NCBI GenBank assembly: GCA_002483285.1
Contig: DLHP01000041.1
Coordinates: forward strand, 278,280-342,279
Length of the DNA stretch: 64,000 nt
Origin: Flavobacterium sp. UBA7665
GTDB taxonomy: Bacteria > Bacteroidota > Bacteroidia > Flavobacteriales > Flavobacteriaceae
Direction: 5' to 3'
Under the pieces are notes generated by a model. It ran no database searches, had not been told where the DNA came from, and saw only the letters and a program-made list of their open reading frames with translations. The translations under genes were made by a program, and so were the position numbers. Below, one piece after another: positions 16,099 through 23,421 of the stretch (position 1 is its first letter; each line of letters starts with the position of its first letter).

Positions 16099-16797
16099 AT
16101 GAAAATAAAAGCAATAATTCCCGTTTTAATCACCTTCTTTTTTAGCATTACCGCGTTCGCCCAAATGCCCAATATCGCCTCACTCATGGCCAACAAGGTC
16201 GATCCATCGGTGGTCCCCGAGTCGTATGTGTTCTCCTGGAAATACGTCATGGAAATCCAATCCGATGGCAAAACCATGAACGCCGAATACCTCATAGAAA
16301 AAGACGCACCTTACATTGGCATGCGCATGAATCAGGCAGGCAACCAGATGATGATGGTCATGGATACCAAAAACAAACTCAACATCGGCACCATTGGCCA
16401 AGGCGCACAAAAAATGGCTATGGCAGCCAAATCTCCAGAAATGATAGCGGAAGCAGAAAAGCCAACCGCCGACAAAAAATACACCTTTAAATCCCTGCCC
16501 GAGAAAACCCTATTGGGATACAAATGCAAGGGCGTTGAAGCTTCAGATGCCAATACGACCATTGTATTTTACTACACCAACGACGCGCCAGTGAGTTTTG
16601 CCGAACTTTTCAAATCTTCATTGGCCACAGCGAAAGTGCCCGATGCGTTTAGCAGCTATTTCAAACCTGGCGAAAAACCATTGATGCTTGCCATGGAAAT
16701 GACCGATAAGACCAATGGCAAAAAGACAAGCCTCAAAGGACTTTCGCTCGAGAAAGAAGTATTTACGTTCACCAAATCGGAATACCGCTTCATGTAA
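16099..16797 (+). CDS. Secreted DUF4412 domain protein
   Basis: 232 residues with a signal peptide (MKIKAIIPVLITFFFSITAFAQ). The mature part is rich in Met (PYIGMRMNQAGNQMMMVMDT) and contains a strand series ending TFKSLPEKTLLGYKCKGVEA, which is the core of the DUF4412 family: periplasmic or exported proteins with a LolA/LolB-like curved sheet in some models. No lipobox, no sorting domain. Function unknown. It has its own -7 box and no cotranscribed neighbour; the gene that follows has a separate promoter. Confidence 0.75.
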   Translation: MKIKAIIPVLITFFFSITAFAQMPNIASLMANKVDPSVVPESYVFSWKYVMEIQSDGKTMNAEYLIEKDAPYIGMRMNQAGNQMMMVMDTKNKLNIGTIGQGAQKMAMAAKSPEMIAEAEKPTADKKYTFKSLPEKTLLGYKCKGVEASDANTTIVFYYTNDAPVSFAELFKSSLATAKVPDAFSSYFKPGEKPLMLAMEMTDKTNGKKTSLKGLSLEKEVFTFTKSEYRFM

Positions 16798-16841
16798 ATT
16801 GTTTTTTTTGCGACGAGCACCTATAGACTAGATTGTTGTAT

Positions 16842-16849
16842 TATCTTTG
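16842..16849 (+). promoter_or_regulatory. -7 box of the DUF3109 gene, possibly leaderless
   Basis: TATCTTTG is an exact TAnnTTTG match ending only 4 bp before the ATG at 16854. Transcription would begin at or next to the start codon. Confidence 0.5.
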
Positions 16850-16853
16850 CGCC

Positions 16854-17438
16854 ATGTTTCAACTGGGCAAAACCATCGTTTCTGAAGATATCCTTGAAAA
16901 GGAATTCGTGTGCAACCTCTCGGCCTGCAAAGGCGCGTGTTGTGTAGACGGCGATGCTGGTGCGCCTTTATCGGAAGAGGAAACCAAGATCCTCGAAGCG
17001 ATTTATCCCAAAGTAAAACCCTTTTTACGAAAGGAAGGCATAGCGGCTATAGAAGCGCAAGGCACCTGGCGAATTGGTACCGATGGCGATAGGGAAACCC
17101 CACTGATCGACGAAAAAGATTGCGCTTACGTGATTTACGACGGAAAAACCGCGCTGTGCGGCATTGAACAAGCCTACAACCAAGGCGTCGTAGATTGGAA
17201 AAAGCCGGTTTCCTGTCATTTGTATCCCATCCGCGTGAAAGATTTTACCGAATTTGCCGCCGTCAATTACGACCAATGGGACATCTGCGACGATGCGTGT
17301 TCGTTGGGTAAGGAACTAGAGGTTCCGGTGTACAAGTTTGTAAAGGAAGCGCTCATTAGGCGGTTTGGCGAAGACTGGTATGCAGAGCTTGAAAAAGTCG
17401 CCGCCGAACACCAAGGCAATCCACCGCGAAAAAGATAA
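16854..17438 (+). CDS. DUF3109 family cysteine-rich protein
   Basis: 194 residues from the ATG at 16854; upstream in-frame codons (from a TTG at 16833) overlap the promoter. Cys residues are clustered: FVCNLSACKGACCVDGDAG (Cys 20, 25, 29, 30), later LCGIEQAYN, VSCHLYPIRV and DICDDACSLG. This matches DUF3109, related to YkgJ-type zinc/iron-chelating proteins. A bound metal or Fe-S centre is likely; the biochemical role is unknown. No signal peptide or membrane helix, so cytoplasmic. It ends at an intrinsic terminator (17445-17470) and forms a single-gene unit. Confidence 0.88.
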   Translation: MFQLGKTIVSEDILEKEFVCNLSACKGACCVDGDAGAPLSEEETKILEAIYPKVKPFLRKEGIAAIEAQGTWRIGTDGDRETPLIDEKDCAYVIYDGKTALCGIEQAYNQGVVDWKKPVSCHLYPIRVKDFTEFAAVNYDQWDICDDACSLGKELEVPVYKFVKEALIRRFGEDWYAELEKVAAEHQGNPPRKR

Positions 17439-17444
17439 AAAACC

Positions 17445-17470
17445 AACCGGGCCAGTCGCTCGGTTTTTTT
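17445..17470 (+). terminator. Intrinsic terminator after DUF3109 gene
   Basis: AACCGGGC (17445-17452) pairs with GCTCGGTT (17458-17465) with one G-U pair, followed by a T run. Confidence 0.8.
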
Positions 17471-17722
17471 ATGGAATTTGAGAATGGTCAAACCTTTGCT
17501 GGCGGCGGCTCCGTGAATTCTTTAAAATTCAACACATTAAAAATCAATTATTTACGTTTTAAATAAAATCAGTTTTTAAAAGAAGCGGTTGTTAAAAACT
17601 ATAACCGATTGTGAATAAGTTGGGCTTGTTTTGTCTTTCAATTCCCATCCAAAACGACCATCTTTGTACTCAGGTTAAAAACAAAAATATTTGTTAAAAT
17701 TCCCCAAAAAACCATCACAAAA

Positions 17723-18712
17723 ATGTCAGCGATAGAACCTATTTTAAAAGAAAACAAAAACCGATTTGTGATTTTCCCGATCAAACACCACGATATCTGG
17801 GAATGGTACAAAAAAATGGAAGCCAGTTTCTGGACCGCCGAGGAAATAGACCTCTCGCAGGATCTCAACGACTGGAACAACAAACTCTCTAATGACGAGA
17901 AATATTTCATCAAACACATTTTGGCGTTTTTCGCGGCTTCGGACGGTATCGTCAATGAAAACCTCGCCGAGAATTTCGTCAATGAAGTGCAGTATCCTGA
18001 GGCCAAGTTTTTCTACGGTTTCCAGATTATGATGGAGAACATTCACAGCGAGACCTATTCGTTGTTGATTGACACTTACGTAAAAGACGAAGTAGAGAAA
18101 GACCAATTGTTCAATGCTTTAGAAGTGTTTCCGGCCATTGCAAAGAAAGCAGATTGGGCGATCAAATGGATCGGGTCTGATTCTTTTGCCGAAAGATTGA
18201 TTGCGTTTGCCGCCGTTGAAGGTATTTTCTTTTCGGGCGCGTTTTGCTCGATTTACTGGCTCAAGAAACGCGGGCTCATGCCGGGCTTGACCTTCTCTAA
18301 CGAGCTTATTTCACGCGACGAAGGTGTACACTGCGACTTTGCCGTGCATTTGCACAACCACCATTTAAAGCACAAAGTTTCTAAGGCAAGAATCCGTGAG
18401 ATTATCGTAGAAGCGTTGGATATCGAGCGGGAATTCGTGACCGAATCGCTTCCGGTAAGTTTGATTGGGATGAATGCGGTTTTGATGACGCAATACTTAG
18501 AATTCGTAGCCGACCGTTTGCTTGTAGAGCTCGGTTGCAAAAAAGAATACAACACGGCCAACCCGTTTGATTTCATGGACATGATCAACCTGCAGGGCAA
18601 GACCAATTTCTTCGAGAAGAAAGTGGCCGAATACCAGAAAGCAGGCGTCATGAACAGCGGGCAAGGCAACGACAGCGAATCGCAGAAGATATCTTTCGAC
18701 GCCGATTTTTAG
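17723..18712 (+). CDS. nrdB: Ribonucleoside-diphosphate reductase, small subunit
   Basis: 329 residues, class Ia/I R2 protein that houses the diiron centre and tyrosyl radical needed by NrdA to make deoxyribonucleotides. Iron-ligand segments are visible in order: WTAEEIDLSQD, EKYFIKHILAFFAASDGIVN, MMENIHSETYSLLIDTY (E, H and the candidate radical Tyr), GIFFSGAFCSIYWL and ISRDEGVHCDFAVHLHNHHL (E and H). No intein or truncation. It is followed, not preceded, by nrdA, with 264 bp between them that contain a hairpin and a REP-like palindrome, so the two may be cotranscribed with an attenuating or stabilising spacer. A near -7 box, CATCTTTG, lies at 17659-17666. Confidence 0.95.
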   Translation: MSAIEPILKENKNRFVIFPIKHHDIWEWYKKMEASFWTAEEIDLSQDLNDWNNKLSNDEKYFIKHILAFFAASDGIVNENLAENFVNEVQYPEAKFFYGFQIMMENIHSETYSLLIDTYVKDEVEKDQLFNALEVFPAIAKKADWAIKWIGSDSFAERLIAFAAVEGIFFSGAFCSIYWLKKRGLMPGLTFSNELISRDEGVHCDFAVHLHNHHLKHKVSKARIREIIVEALDIEREFVTESLPVSLIGMNAVLMTQYLEFVADRLLVELGCKKEYNTANPFDFMDMINLQGKTNFFEKKVAEYQKAGVMNSGQGNDSESQKISFDADF

Positions 18713-18739
18713 AACGGTGCAGGGTAGGGCCGAGCGTTA

Positions 18740-18780
18740 AAAAACAGTTCAGTGAACTGTTTTAGCGAAGGAGCCAGGAG
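18740..18780. repeat. Hairpin module between nrdB and nrdA
   Basis: GAGCGTTAAAAAACAGTTCA and TGAACTGTTTTAGCG form a long stem around the palindrome AACAGTTCAGTGAACTGTT. A related AACTGTTCAGTT sequence is embedded in the repeat near 55.96 kb. Confidence 0.55.
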
Positions 18781-18821
18781 GCGCGCTGGCCGAGTTTAGC
18801 AGTTACATGAAATGTTACGGA

Positions 18822-18904
18822 ATGCCCTAGCCCCGATTGTAGCGGCATCCTTTTGCTTTTTTCTTTAGAAAGCAAAAGATACAGCGGAAAGCGGGATTAG
18901 CTTC
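18822..18904. repeat. REP-like palindromic repeat, copy 2
   Basis: Arms GTAGCGGCATCCTTTTGC and GCAAAAGATACAGCGGAAAG around a short T-rich loop. Best-preserved copy of the family, in opposite orientation to the copy at 21.4 kb. Confidence 0.75.
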
Positions 18905-18976
18905 AAAATAAAACCAAATTATTTACAAATAACCGAAGCAGCAAAGGGATTTGCTGGTTCATAAACACTTCAACTT

Positions 18977-21376
18977 ATGTATGTAGTAAAAAGGGACGGC
19001 CACAAAGAGCCGGTGATGTTCGACAAGATCACAGACAGGATTAAAAAATTGTGTTACGGGCTCAACGACCTCGTAGACGCCGTGAAAGTGGCGATGCGTG
19101 TGATTGAAGGTTTGTATGACGGCGTGACGACTTCGGAACTCGACAACCTCGCGGCAGAAACCGCAGCCTCGATGACGGTAACCCACCCTGATTATGCCCA
19201 ATTGGCGGCACGTATCGCGATTTCTAACTTGCATAAGAATACCAAAAAATCATTCTCGGAAACCATGGACGATATGTTCCATTATGTCAACCCGAGAACC
19301 AACAAGCAATCACCATTGCTTTCTGAAGAAGTACATAAAGTGATCCAGGACAATGCAGAATTTTTGGATTCACACGTGATATACAACCGAGATTTCAACT
19401 ACGATTATTTTGGTTTCAAGACTTTAGAGCGTTCTTATTTGCTCAAGATCAACGGGAAAATCGTCGAGCGTCCGCAGCACATGCTCATGCGTGTTTCTGT
19501 GGGGATCCACCTTAATGATTTGGATGCTGTGATAGAAACCTACGATTTGATGTCGAAGAAATTCTTCACGCACGCCACACCAACGCTTTTCAACGCCGGG
19601 ACACCCAAACCGCAGATGTCTTCTTGTTTCCTTTTGGCGATGCAGGACGACTCGATCGACGGGATTTACGATACACTTAAAAACACGGCGAAAATCTCGC
19701 AATCGGCAGGCGGAATCGGCTTGTCTATCCACAATGTAAGGGCGACCGGTTCTTACATTCGTGGCACGAACGGCACCTCTAACGGAATCGTCCCGATGTT
19801 GCGCGTCTTCAACGATACCGCACGTTACGTAGACCAAGGTGGCGGCAAACGCAAAGGAAGTTTTGCGATTTACCTTGAAACCTGGCATGCCGATATCTTC
19901 GAATTTTTGGATTTGAAAAAGAATACCGGAAAAGAAGAAATGCGTGCACGCGACCTGTTCTTCGCCATGTGGACTTCGGATTTGTTCATGAAACGCGTAC
20001 AGGAAGATTCAACCTGGACACTCATGTGTCCTAACGAATGTCCGGGATTGTACGATGTGTACGGCGAAGAATTCGAAGCGCTTTACACATCTTACGAAGA
20101 AAAAGGAAAAGGAAGAAAGACCATCAAGGCGCGTGAATTGTGGGAGAAAATCCTCGAGTCGCAAATCGAGACCGGAACGCCTTATATGCTATACAAAGAC
20201 GCGGCGAACCGCAAGTCGAACCAGAAAAACCTGGGTACCATCCGTTCTTCGAACTTGTGTACCGAGATTATGGAATACACTTCGCACGATGAAATCGCGG
20301 TGTGTAACCTCGCATCGATCTCGCTTCCGATGTTCATTGAAAACGGCGCGTTCAACCACGATTTGTTGTTCAGTGTAACCAAACGCGTGACACGCAATTT
20401 GAATAAAGTCATCGATAGGAATTACTATCCGGTCATTGAAGCCGAAAACTCGAACATGCGCCACCGTCCGGTAGGATTGGGCGTGCAAGGTCTGGCCGAT
20501 GCGTTCATCTTGTTGCGCATGCCGTTTACAAGCGACGAAGCGAAGAAAATGAACCAGGAAATCTTCGAGACGCTTTATTTTGCTGCCGTGACCGCTTCTA
20601 TGGAAATGGCAATCGAAGAAGGACCATATTCTACCTTTAAAGGGTCGCCGATTTCACAAGGTGAATTCCAACACAACCTTTGGGGACTTAAAGACGAGGA
20701 ATTGTCTGGACGTTGGGATTGGGCTGCACTCAGAAAAGAAGTGATGAAGAAAGGTGTTCGCAACTCGCTTTTGGTAGCGCCGATGCCAACCGCTTCGACT
20801 TCTCAAATCTTAGGAAACAACGAAGCTTTCGAGCCTTACACCTCAAATATTTACACGAGACGCGTATTGTCTGGCGAATTCATCGTCGTAAACAAGCACC
20901 TTTTAGAAGACCTCGTCAAAGCCGGACTTTGGAACGAAGACCTCAAACAGGAAATCATGCGCCACAACGGTTCGGTACAGCACATCGATGCGATTCCGGC
21001 CGATTTGAAAGAGCTTTACAAAACCGTTTGGGAAATGTCTATGAAGGACATTATCGACATGTCACGTCACCGTGGGTATTTCATTGACCAGTCACAGTCC
21101 TTGAACCTGTTCATGCAGGATGCCAATTACGCGAAATTGACCTCGATGCACTTTTACGCCTGGCAGTCTGGGCTTAAAACCGGAATGTATTACCTCAGGA
21201 CCAAGTCAGCAGTGGATGCCATCAAATTTACGCTCAACAACGAGAAAAAATCCGAGCCGGTTGCCGTTGAAGCTACCGAAGTTGCCGAAGAAGCCATGTC
21301 TGTCGATGATTTCAAAGCCATGATCGAACGGTCAAAAAATGCAGAACCCGACGATTGCGAAATGTGCGGTTCTTAA
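18977..21376 (+). CDS. nrdA: Ribonucleoside-diphosphate reductase, large subunit
   Basis: 799 residues. An N-terminal ATP-cone (about 1-95, MYVVKRDGHKEPVMFDK...) should give allosteric control by ATP/dATP. The catalytic barrel follows: SSCFLLAMQDDSIDGIYDTL (first active-site Cys), SAGGIGLSIHNVRATGSYI, SSNLCTEIMEYTSHDEIAVC (radical Cys plus Asn and Glu of the active site) and MPTASTSQILGNNEAFEP. The C-terminus ends CEMCGS with Cys 794 and 797, the shuttle pair re-reduced by thioredoxin or glutaredoxin. Partner of nrdB upstream. An intrinsic terminator lies 22 bp after the stop. Confidence 0.96.
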   Translation: MYVVKRDGHKEPVMFDKITDRIKKLCYGLNDLVDAVKVAMRVIEGLYDGVTTSELDNLAAETAASMTVTHPDYAQLAARIAISNLHKNTKKSFSETMDDMFHYVNPRTNKQSPLLSEEVHKVIQDNAEFLDSHVIYNRDFNYDYFGFKTLERSYLLKINGKIVERPQHMLMRVSVGIHLNDLDAVIETYDLMSKKFFTHATPTLFNAGTPKPQMSSCFLLAMQDDSIDGIYDTLKNTAKISQSAGGIGLSIHNVRATGSYIRGTNGTSNGIVPMLRVFNDTARYVDQGGGKRKGSFAIYLETWHADIFEFLDLKKNTGKEEMRARDLFFAMWTSDLFMKRVQEDSTWTLMCPNECPGLYDVYGEEFEALYTSYEEKGKGRKTIKARELWEKILESQIETGTPYMLYKDAANRKSNQKNLGTIRSSNLCTEIMEYTSHDEIAVCNLASISLPMFIENGAFNHDLLFSVTKRVTRNLNKVIDRNYYPVIEAENSNMRHRPVGLGVQGLADAFILLRMPFTSDEAKKMNQEIFETLYFAAVTASMEMAIEEGPYSTFKGSPISQGEFQHNLWGLKDEELSGRWDWAALRKEVMKKGVRNSLLVAPMPTASTSQILGNNEAFEPYTSNIYTRRVLSGEFIVVNKHLLEDLVKAGLWNEDLKQEIMRHNGSVQHIDAIPADLKELYKTVWEMSMKDIIDMSRHRGYFIDQSQSLNLFMQDANYAKLTSMHFYAWQSGLKTGMYYLRTKSAVDAIKFTLNNEKKSEPVAVEATEVAEEAMSVDDFKAMIERSKNAEPDDCEMCGS

Positions 21377-21398
21377 TTGAATTTTAATCTTATATTTG

Positions 21399-21430
21399 AA
21401 CAGCTATCTTTTGGGTAGCTGTTTTGTTTT
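21399..21430 (+). terminator. Intrinsic terminator after nrdA
   Basis: AACAGCTATC and GGTAGCTGTT pair around TTTTG and are followed by TTGTTTT. Confidence 0.8.
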
Positions 21431-21514
21431 AGGAGCCAATCCGGCTGTACGCTGTATCTTTTGCTTTTAAAAGAAAAAAGCAAAAGGATGCCGCTGCCAT
21501 CCGGGCTAAGGCCA
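21430..21514. repeat. REP-like palindromic repeat, copy 3
   Basis: TAGGAGCCAATCCGGCTGTA then CGCTGTATCTTTTGC on the left; GCAAAAGGATGCCGCTGCCA then TCCGGGCTAAGG on the right. Forward-orientation type copy. Confidence 0.75.
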
Positions 21515-21543
21515 TAGTGTTACAATCCAAATCCCGTTTACAC

Positions 21544-21990
21544 ATGAATTTGCGGAGAACTACATCCGAAAACCCTGATTTTCAAAATCTAGTGGTCGCA
21601 CTAGACCAAGTACTTGCGTTTCTTGACGGCGATGACCACGCCTTTTACGCGCAGTTCAACAAAACCGACCACCTGAACCATGTGGTGGTTTGGTATGAAG
21701 GGAACGAAGCTTTGGGTTGCGGCGCATTCCGTCCTTACGACCAGCAGACGGTCGAAATCAAACGCATGTACACCAAGCCCGAAAGCCGCGGTAAAGGTGT
21801 GGCGCATGCGGTTTTGAATGAACTCGAAAGCTGGGCGAAAGAACTCGGCTACACGAGCGGCATTCTCGAAACCGGATATAAACAAGTGGAAGCCATCGGT
21901 TTGTACCAGAAAGCGGGCTATCAAACCATCCCGAATTACGGGCAATACGCAGGCGTTGACAACAGTGTCTGCATGCAAAAAACAATCTAA
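21544..21990 (+). CDS. GNAT family N-acetyltransferase
   Basis: 148 residues from the ATG at 21544; the longer frame starts with GTG inside the REP-like repeat's flank and is less likely. One GNAT domain: ALGCGAFRPYD (strand 4), the acetyl-CoA loop ESRGKGVAHAVL (about residues 77-88) and LYQKAGYQTIPNYGQYAGVD near the end. The C-terminal motif resembles the small-molecule GNAT group often annotated as YitI/YjcF-type; the substrate is unknown. 13 bp separate it from dgt, so it is probably the first gene of a two-gene unit. Confidence 0.82.
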   Translation: MNLRRTTSENPDFQNLVVALDQVLAFLDGDDHAFYAQFNKTDHLNHVVVWYEGNEALGCGAFRPYDQQTVEIKRMYTKPESRGKGVAHAVLNELESWAKELGYTSGILETGYKQVEAIGLYQKAGYQTIPNYGQYAGVDNSVCMQKTI

Positions 21991-22003
21991 AATAAATCCA
22001 ACC

Positions 22004-23347
22004 ATGAATTGGGAACAATTACTATCGCTTAAAAGGCAAGGAGACACCAGCAAGCGATTGCGCAAAGAACAAGACGATACCAGGCTGGGTTTTGAAGTCG
22101 ATTATGACCGCATTATTTTCTCGGCGGCCTTTCGCAGCTTACAAGACAAGACACAAGTAATCCCTTTGTCTAAAACCGATTTCGTACACACGCGGCTTAC
22201 ACACAGTTTGGAGGTTTCGGTTGTGGGCCGATCGATCGGGAGGCTTGTAGGTAAGAAAATCATCGAGAAATATCCGTATTTAAAAGAAGTACACGGGTTT
22301 CATATGAACGATTTTGGTGCGATTGTCGCGGCGGCTTCTTTGGCGCATGACATTGGCAATCCGCCATTTGGACATTCGGGCGAGAAAGCCATCGGCGAAT
22401 ATTTCGCCATCGGCAACGGATCGAGGTTTAAAGACCAGATGACGCCCAAACAGTGGCAGGATTTGATCGACTTTGAGGGCAATGCGAATGGATTTTCTGT
22501 GCTAACAGGCACGCGTCCGGGAATCGAAGGCGGCTTAAGAATATCGTATGCTACGCTGGGTGCATTCATGAAATATCCAAAGGAAAGCCTTCCCAAAAAG
22601 CCCACCAAAAATATTGCCGATAAGAAATACGGTTTCTTTCAAAATGACAAGGCATTTTTTGAGGATGTGGCGGGTGAACTCGGATTGATTGCTAACAAAA
22701 CCGGCGACGACATTGGATTTGAAAGGCATCCGCTGGCGTATCTGGTAGAAGCCGCCGATGACATTTGTTATACGATTATTGATTTTGAGGACGGCATCAA
22801 TTTGGGTCTCGTCTCAGAAGATTATGCGCTTGAATACCTGATCAAACTCGTCAAGGATACCATCGATACGGCGAAATACAAAACGCTGACCACGCGCGAA
22901 GACCGCATCAGTTATTTGCGTGCGCTCGCCATTGGTAACTTGATTAATGACGCGGTTCGTGTTTTTGTTGAGAATGAAGAGGCGATTCTGGCGGGGAAAT
23001 TTCCGTACGCGCTGACCGACAAAAGTAAGTACAAGGCGCAGATGGACGACATTATTAAGCTCAGCATCAAGAACATTTACCAAAGCCGCGAAGTAATCGA
23101 AAAGGAATTGACCGGTTATCAGATCATCAATACGCTGCTGGACAAGTTTATTCAGGCGTACAATAATAATATCAACGGGAATGCGACGAATTACGATAAA
23201 TTACTACTGCGCATTTTACCCGAAAAACACCACCACGAAAAGGAGTCGGTTTATGAAAGGTTGCTCCATATTTGCCACTTCGTTTCCTTGCTTACCGATG
23301 GAAATGCATTGCTGTATTATCGCACCATTTTAGGCTATAAGGATTAG
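22004..23347 (+). CDS. dgt: Deoxyguanosinetriphosphate triphosphohydrolase family protein
   Basis: 447 residues from MNWEQLLSLKRQGD; the longer frame adds 62 codons that overlap the GNAT gene and look nothing like a protein start. HD-superfamily phosphohydrolase that cleaves dNTPs (dGTP in E. coli) to nucleoside and triphosphate. Motifs in order: RSLQDKTQVIPL (substrate and metal region), HTRLTHSLEVS, the HD pair in AAASLAHDIGNPPFGHSGE (H115, D116) and AADDICYTIIDFEDG (third metal Asp). Length fits the bacterial family. Its dNTP-lowering activity complements the neighbouring ribonucleotide reductase and dCMP deaminase. Confidence 0.92.
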   Translation: MNWEQLLSLKRQGDTSKRLRKEQDDTRLGFEVDYDRIIFSAAFRSLQDKTQVIPLSKTDFVHTRLTHSLEVSVVGRSIGRLVGKKIIEKYPYLKEVHGFHMNDFGAIVAAASLAHDIGNPPFGHSGEKAIGEYFAIGNGSRFKDQMTPKQWQDLIDFEGNANGFSVLTGTRPGIEGGLRISYATLGAFMKYPKESLPKKPTKNIADKKYGFFQNDKAFFEDVAGELGLIANKTGDDIGFERHPLAYLVEAADDICYTIIDFEDGINLGLVSEDYALEYLIKLVKDTIDTAKYKTLTTREDRISYLRALAIGNLINDAVRVFVENEEAILAGKFPYALTDKSKYKAQMDDIIKLSIKNIYQSREVIEKELTGYQIINTLLDKFIQAYNNNINGNATNYDKLLLRILPEKHHHEKESVYERLLHICHFVSLLTDGNALLYYRTILGYKD

Positions 23348-23392
23348 GCTGTTAATGTTATTGGCATTTATTCAACATATTAAAAAATTGAT

Positions 23393-23400
23393 TATGTTTG
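23393..23400 (+). promoter_or_regulatory. -7 box of the M36 protease gene
   Basis: TATGTTTG fits TAnnTTTG and lies 21 bp before the ATG at 23422. Confidence 0.45.
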
Positions 23401-23421
23401 TTGCTTCAAAAAGCAAAAATT

